Below the pieces are notes generated by a model. The model did no database searches. It was not told the DNA's origin and saw nothing but the letters and a program-made list of their open reading frames with translations. Below are positions 25,267 to 27,933 of a stretch of 27,933 bases of DNA, in pieces (the first letter of the stretch is position 1; each line of letters starts with the position of its first letter). A program made the position numbers and the translations under genes. Source of the DNA: Lachnospiraceae bacterium (lineage in GTDB: Bacteria; Bacillota_A; Clostridia; Lachnospirales; Lachnospiraceae). The stretch spans positions 1 to 27,933 of the forward strand of contig JAEEWS010000040.1 of the NCBI GenBank assembly GCA_016287765.1. The letters run 5' to 3'.

Positions 25267-26388
25267 TCAAATCTTATATCTGTCTTCCTTTACGACGACT
25301 ATCTTTACTTTGCCGTTTTCTCCTATAAAGGTGGAATTCGGCTTGATGGTATCGCGACTCTCGACGATGCAGTTTTCGATGTAAGTATTATCACCGATCC
25401 TGACATCGTTCAAGATAATGGAATTCTTAATGGTAACATTGTTTCCCACATAGATCTTCTTGAACAGCACCGAGTTTTCCACAACACCGTTTATGATACA
25501 GCCGCTGGATACAAGGGAATTGGTAACCCTTGCGCCGGGGTTGTACTTGGCGGGCGGATTGTCGTCTATCTTCGAATAAACATCCGGATATTCCTTAAAG
25601 AAGTAATCATGTACATCCTTCTTAAGGAAATCCATATTGGTCTCGAAATAGGACTCCACCGTGGAAATATTGTTCCAGTAAGTATCTATATCATAGGCAT
25701 ATATATTCTTGACGTCCTTATATCTGATAATGATATCGGTTACAAGATCGTCCCTGTTCTCTGACGTAGCCTTCTCAAGGAGCTCGATAAGCTGTCTGCG
25801 GCGGATGATGTAAACACCGATGGATACTCTGTTGGATTTCTTTAACAGGGGCTTCTCCTCCATATCCGTGATCCTGTTATTCTCATCCACTTTTACGATG
25901 CCAAATCTGGAGACATCCGTTCCGTCGGGCATCACCTTGGTTACCACGGTGATATCCGCATGCTTATTGATGTGATACTCAAGAGCTTTTCCGTAGTCCA
26001 TCTTGTAGATACCGTCTCCGGAAGCGATGACCACATAAGGCTCATGACTGCTCTTAAGGAAGTTCAGGTTCTGGGCTATGGCGTCCGCAGTTCCCTGATA
26101 CCAGAATCCGTTATCCGGAGTAATGGTAGGATTAAACACGAACAGTCCTCCCTGTTTTCTTCCGAAGTCCCACCATTTGGAGGAACTTAAATGTTCGTTT
26201 AACGATCTTGCATTATACTGTGTCAGAACAGCCACCTTCTGTACGTGGGAGTTTGACATGTTGGAAAGTGCAAAGTCTATGGCTCTGTAGCTGCCTGCAA
26301 CAGGCATAGCGGCAATGGCTCTCTTGTTTGAGAGTTCCATCATCTTTGTGCTGTTACCGCCTGCCAGAATGATCCCTATCGCTCTCAA
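25267..26388 (-). CDS. glgD: Glucose-1-phosphate adenylyltransferase-like subunit GlgD
   Basis: A 373-residue paralogue of ADP-glucose pyrophosphorylase. The nucleotidyltransferase domain occupies about residues 1-245 and the left-handed beta-helix (hexapeptide) C-terminus about 280-365. The nucleotide-binding signature GGxGxRL of active enzymes is degenerate here: GGNSTKM (10-16). GlgD subunits of Firmicutes are thought to modulate GlgC in a mixed complex. The start overlaps the glgC stop as ATGA, keeping the two subunits in balance. Confidence 0.93.
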   Translation of the reverse strand: MRAIGIILAGGNSTKMMELSNKRAIAAMPVAGSYRAIDFALSNMSNSHVQKVAVLTQYNARSLNEHLSSSKWWDFGRKQGGLFVFNPTITPDNGFWYQGTADAIAQNLNFLKSSHEPYVVIASGDGIYKMDYGKALEYHINKHADITVVTKVMPDGTDVSRFGIVKVDENNRITDMEEKPLLKKSNRVSIGVYIIRRRQLIELLEKATSENRDDLVTDIIIRYKDVKNIYAYDIDTYWNNISTVESYFETNMDFLKKDVHDYFFKEYPDVYSKIDDNPPAKYNPGARVTNSLVSSGCIINGVVENSVLFKKIYVGNNVTIKNSIILNDVRIGDNTYIENCIVESRDTIKPNSTFIGENGKVKIVVVKEDRYKI

Positions 26389-27659
26389 TTAAGTTCACCT
26401 GCCTTTATTATATTTTCTCCCGAAGGAAGCCAATTGTTCTGATAATCCTCAGGTAAAGTCTCGCCGCAAATGGCTGTGTTCTTACCTATGGAAACATTGT
26501 CCGGTATCACCGAACCTTCGGCTACGGTAACCAGACCCTCGCAGTAGATAGCGGGCTTCCAGACGTTGGGGCTTTCTTCTCCCACGCCCATCTTAACATT
26601 ATTACCGATACTGCAGCCCTCGGCAACTATGCTCTTATAGATCTCGCACTTCTTGCCTACCACTGTTCCGGTCATAATGATGGAATCTCTTACTACCGTT
26701 CCTTCACCGATCACAACTCCGGGGCCGATGACCGAATTGAAAACCTGACCGTAGATCTCGGCGCCTTCGCTGATTATCGCCTTTTCCACATAAGCTCCCT
26801 GAGCTATGTATTGAGGCGGGATGATTTCGCTCTTTGTGTATATCTTCCAGAATTCCTCATAAAGGTTAAATACCGGAACCAGATCAATGAGCTCCATATT
26901 GGATTCCCAATAGGAAGTGAGTGTTCCCACATCCTTCCAGTAGCCGTTAAACTCATATGCAAAGATCCTCTTGCCGTTCTTGTGGCAATAGGGGATGATG
27001 TGCTTTCCGAAATCACATCCCGGCTGTTCCGAAAGTTCTATAAGTGCCTCTTTCAGCACCTTCCACGTAAATATATATATCCCCATCGAAGCAAGATTGC
27101 TTCTGGGCTGCTTGGGCTTCTCCTCAAAATCGATGATCCTGCTTTCATCGTTGGTTATAACTATGCCAAAACGACTGGCTTCTTCCATAGGTACCGGTAT
27201 CGTCGCCAATGTGATATCCGCATTGTGTGCCTTATGAAAGTCCAGGACCATTTCATAATCCATTTTATAGATGTGGTCTCCGCCAAGGATCAAAACGTAT
27301 TCCGGATTGTAATACTCCATGTACTTAAGGTTCTGATAAATGGCATTGGCCGTACCTGTATACCATTCGGTATTCGTGCTCTTTTCATAGGGCGGAAGAA
27401 CAGATACGCCTCCTACGTTTCTGTCCAGATCCCAAGGTATGCCGATACCGATGTGGGTATTGAGTTTCAGCGGCTGGTACTGTGTAAGCACGCCCACTGT
27501 GTCTACGCCGGAATTAATACAGTTACTCAGGGCAAAATCCACTATTCTGTACTTTCCCCCAAAAGTAACCGCCGGCTTGGCCATGTTTGCGGTCAAAACG
27601 CCGAGTCTGGAACCCTGGCCTCCCGCAAGCAGCATGGCAATCATTTCTTTCTTGATCAC
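26385..27659 (-). CDS. glgC: Glucose-1-phosphate adenylyltransferase (ADP-glucose synthase)
   Basis: A 424-residue catalytic subunit making ADP-glucose from ATP and glucose-1-phosphate, the first step of glycogen synthesis. The signature GGQGSRLG lies at 13-20, [20 protein letters not shown] follows, the [10 protein letters not shown] block carries the catalytic aspartate, and FEEKP is the sugar-phosphate site. The C-terminus is a hexapeptide beta-helix. The GTG start at 27659 has AGGAGGAG at good spacing; the next ATG is five codons in and poorly spaced. It is the first gene of a glgC-glgD-spoVG unit. Confidence 0.95.
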   Translation of the reverse strand: MIKKEMIAMLLAGGQGSRLGVLTANMAKPAVTFGGKYRIVDFALSNCINSGVDTVGVLTQYQPLKLNTHIGIGIPWDLDRNVGGVSVLPPYEKSTNTEWYTGTANAIYQNLKYMEYYNPEYVLILGGDHIYKMDYEMVLDFHKAHNADITLATIPVPMEEASRFGIVITNDESRIIDFEEKPKQPRSNLASMGIYIFTWKVLKEALIELSEQPGCDFGKHIIPYCHKNGKRIFAYEFNGYWKDVGTLTSYWESNMELIDLVPVFNLYEEFWKIYTKSEIIPPQYIAQGAYVEKAIISEGAEIYGQVFNSVIGPGVVIGEGTVVRDSIIMTGTVVGKKCEIYKSIVAEGCSIGNNVKMGVGEESPNVWKPAIYCEGLVTVAEGSVIPDNVSIGKNTAICGETLPEDYQNNWLPSGENIIKAGELN

Positions 27660-27736
27660 GCCTGTCTCCTCCTGATGTCTTGAATATGATGTCCGTTATG
27701 CGTCAAAACGCCTATTTAAAGGCGTTCCCGTTTACT

Positions 27737-27764
27737 ATCATATCATATTTTTTGAATATTGCAA
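27737..27764 (-). promoter_or_regulatory. glgC promoter
   Basis: On the minus strand, -35 TTGCAA (plus 27759-27764), a 16-bp spacer and -10 TATGAT (plus 27737-27742). The leader holds a small hairpin, AACGCCT (27707-27713) / AGGCGTT (27720-27726), of unknown role. Confidence 0.6.
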
Positions 27765-27809
27765 CTTTTTTTGCAGAATAACTTTAATTGAGTAATTATT
27801 TAAAATGAG

Positions 27810-27903
27810 CCTAGGGGACGGGGTTAGGGGTTCACTTTTTGACACCCGGGGACGGGGTTATGGGTTCATTTTTTTGACACCCGGGGACGGGGTTAGAGGT
27901 TCA
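27810..27903 (+). repeat. Three tandem REP-like units
   Basis: Three direct copies of a unit containing GGGGACGGGGTTA(G/T)(G/A)GGTTCA at a 34-35 nt period; the second and third are preceded by TTTTTGACACCC. The core matches the units at 5587-5615 and 5808-5836. The cluster starts about 46 nt upstream of the glgC -35 element and continues past the window edge. Confidence 0.9.
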
Positions 27904-27933
27904 TTTTTCGGCGCAAAGCGCCAAAATGAACCT
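27897..27933. repeat. Palindrome at the end of the REP cluster
   Basis: AGGTTCATTTT (27897-27907) is the exact reverse complement of AAAATGAACCT (27923-27933), and inside it GGCGC (27910-27914) pairs with GCGCC (27918-27922) over an AAA loop. It is likely the centre of an inverted arrangement, the right half of which is outside the window. Confidence 0.85.

Noticed and set aside
26811..27683. Plus-strand 290-codon open frame
   Set aside because: Antisense shadow of glgC with no ribosome binding site or family resemblance.
27707..27726. Hairpin in the glgC leader as a terminator or riboswitch
   Set aside because: The stem is only 7 bp, the T-run after it is short, and no known aptamer motif is present, so it is noted only as a leader hairpin.

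Overview
The window reads as a chromosomal segment of a Gram-positive clostridium, most likely a member of the Lachnospiraceae (Butyrivibrio/Roseburia type). This placement is inferred from RNA leaders typical of Firmicutes (a tryptophan T-box, a TPP riboswitch, a preQ1-II-type leader), ECF-type vitamin transporters, SpoVG, a GlgC plus GlgD pair, proline/threonine-rich linkers on membrane-anchored exoproteins, and strong AGGAGG ribosome binding sites. No species can be named from the sequence alone. No phage, insertion sequence, rRNA or tRNA was seen.

Layout. (1) 1-1887: 3' part of a peptide-type ABC substrate-binding protein, ending at a bidirectional terminator. (2) 1950-5516: a compact sugar-glycoside unit. 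A GPH-family symporter and an endoglycoceramidase-like GH5 enzyme form an operon on the minus strand. It is read divergently from a MerR/BmrR-like regulator, and the promoter between them has the 19-bp spacer and palindrome typical of MerR control. (3) 5510-5838: a dense hairpin array, with REP-like GC-rich units alternating with four 36-nt imperfect palindromes at a 73-74 nt period. (4) 5846-7451: two vitamin-precursor ECF S components, queT behind a preQ1-II-like leader and thiT behind a TPP riboswitch. (5) 7461-14295: a complete trpEGDCFBA operon behind a Trp-specific T-box and ending in a strong terminator. (6) 14301-19145 on the minus strand: an anchored LRR surface protein with a PT linker, an ABC exporter pair of the NatAB type, and a PrsA/SurA-like lipoprotein. 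(7) 19146-24833 on the minus strand: mfd, pth and an anchored polysaccharide deacetylase, tightly overlapping and reading into the lipoprotein gene. (8) 24970-27659 on the minus strand: glgC-glgD followed by spoVG. (9) 27800-27933: a second REP cluster just upstream of the glgC promoter, continuing past the window edge.

How the parts work together. Most of the window is core biosynthesis and housekeeping controlled by cis-acting RNA. The most distinctive accessory parts are the MerR-GPH-GH5 divergon, which looks like a self-contained system for importing and cleaving a glycoside in the cytoplasm, and the two clusters of the same REP-like sequence. One of these clusters has supplied the stop codon of the MerR gene, and the other sits at the glgC promoter.
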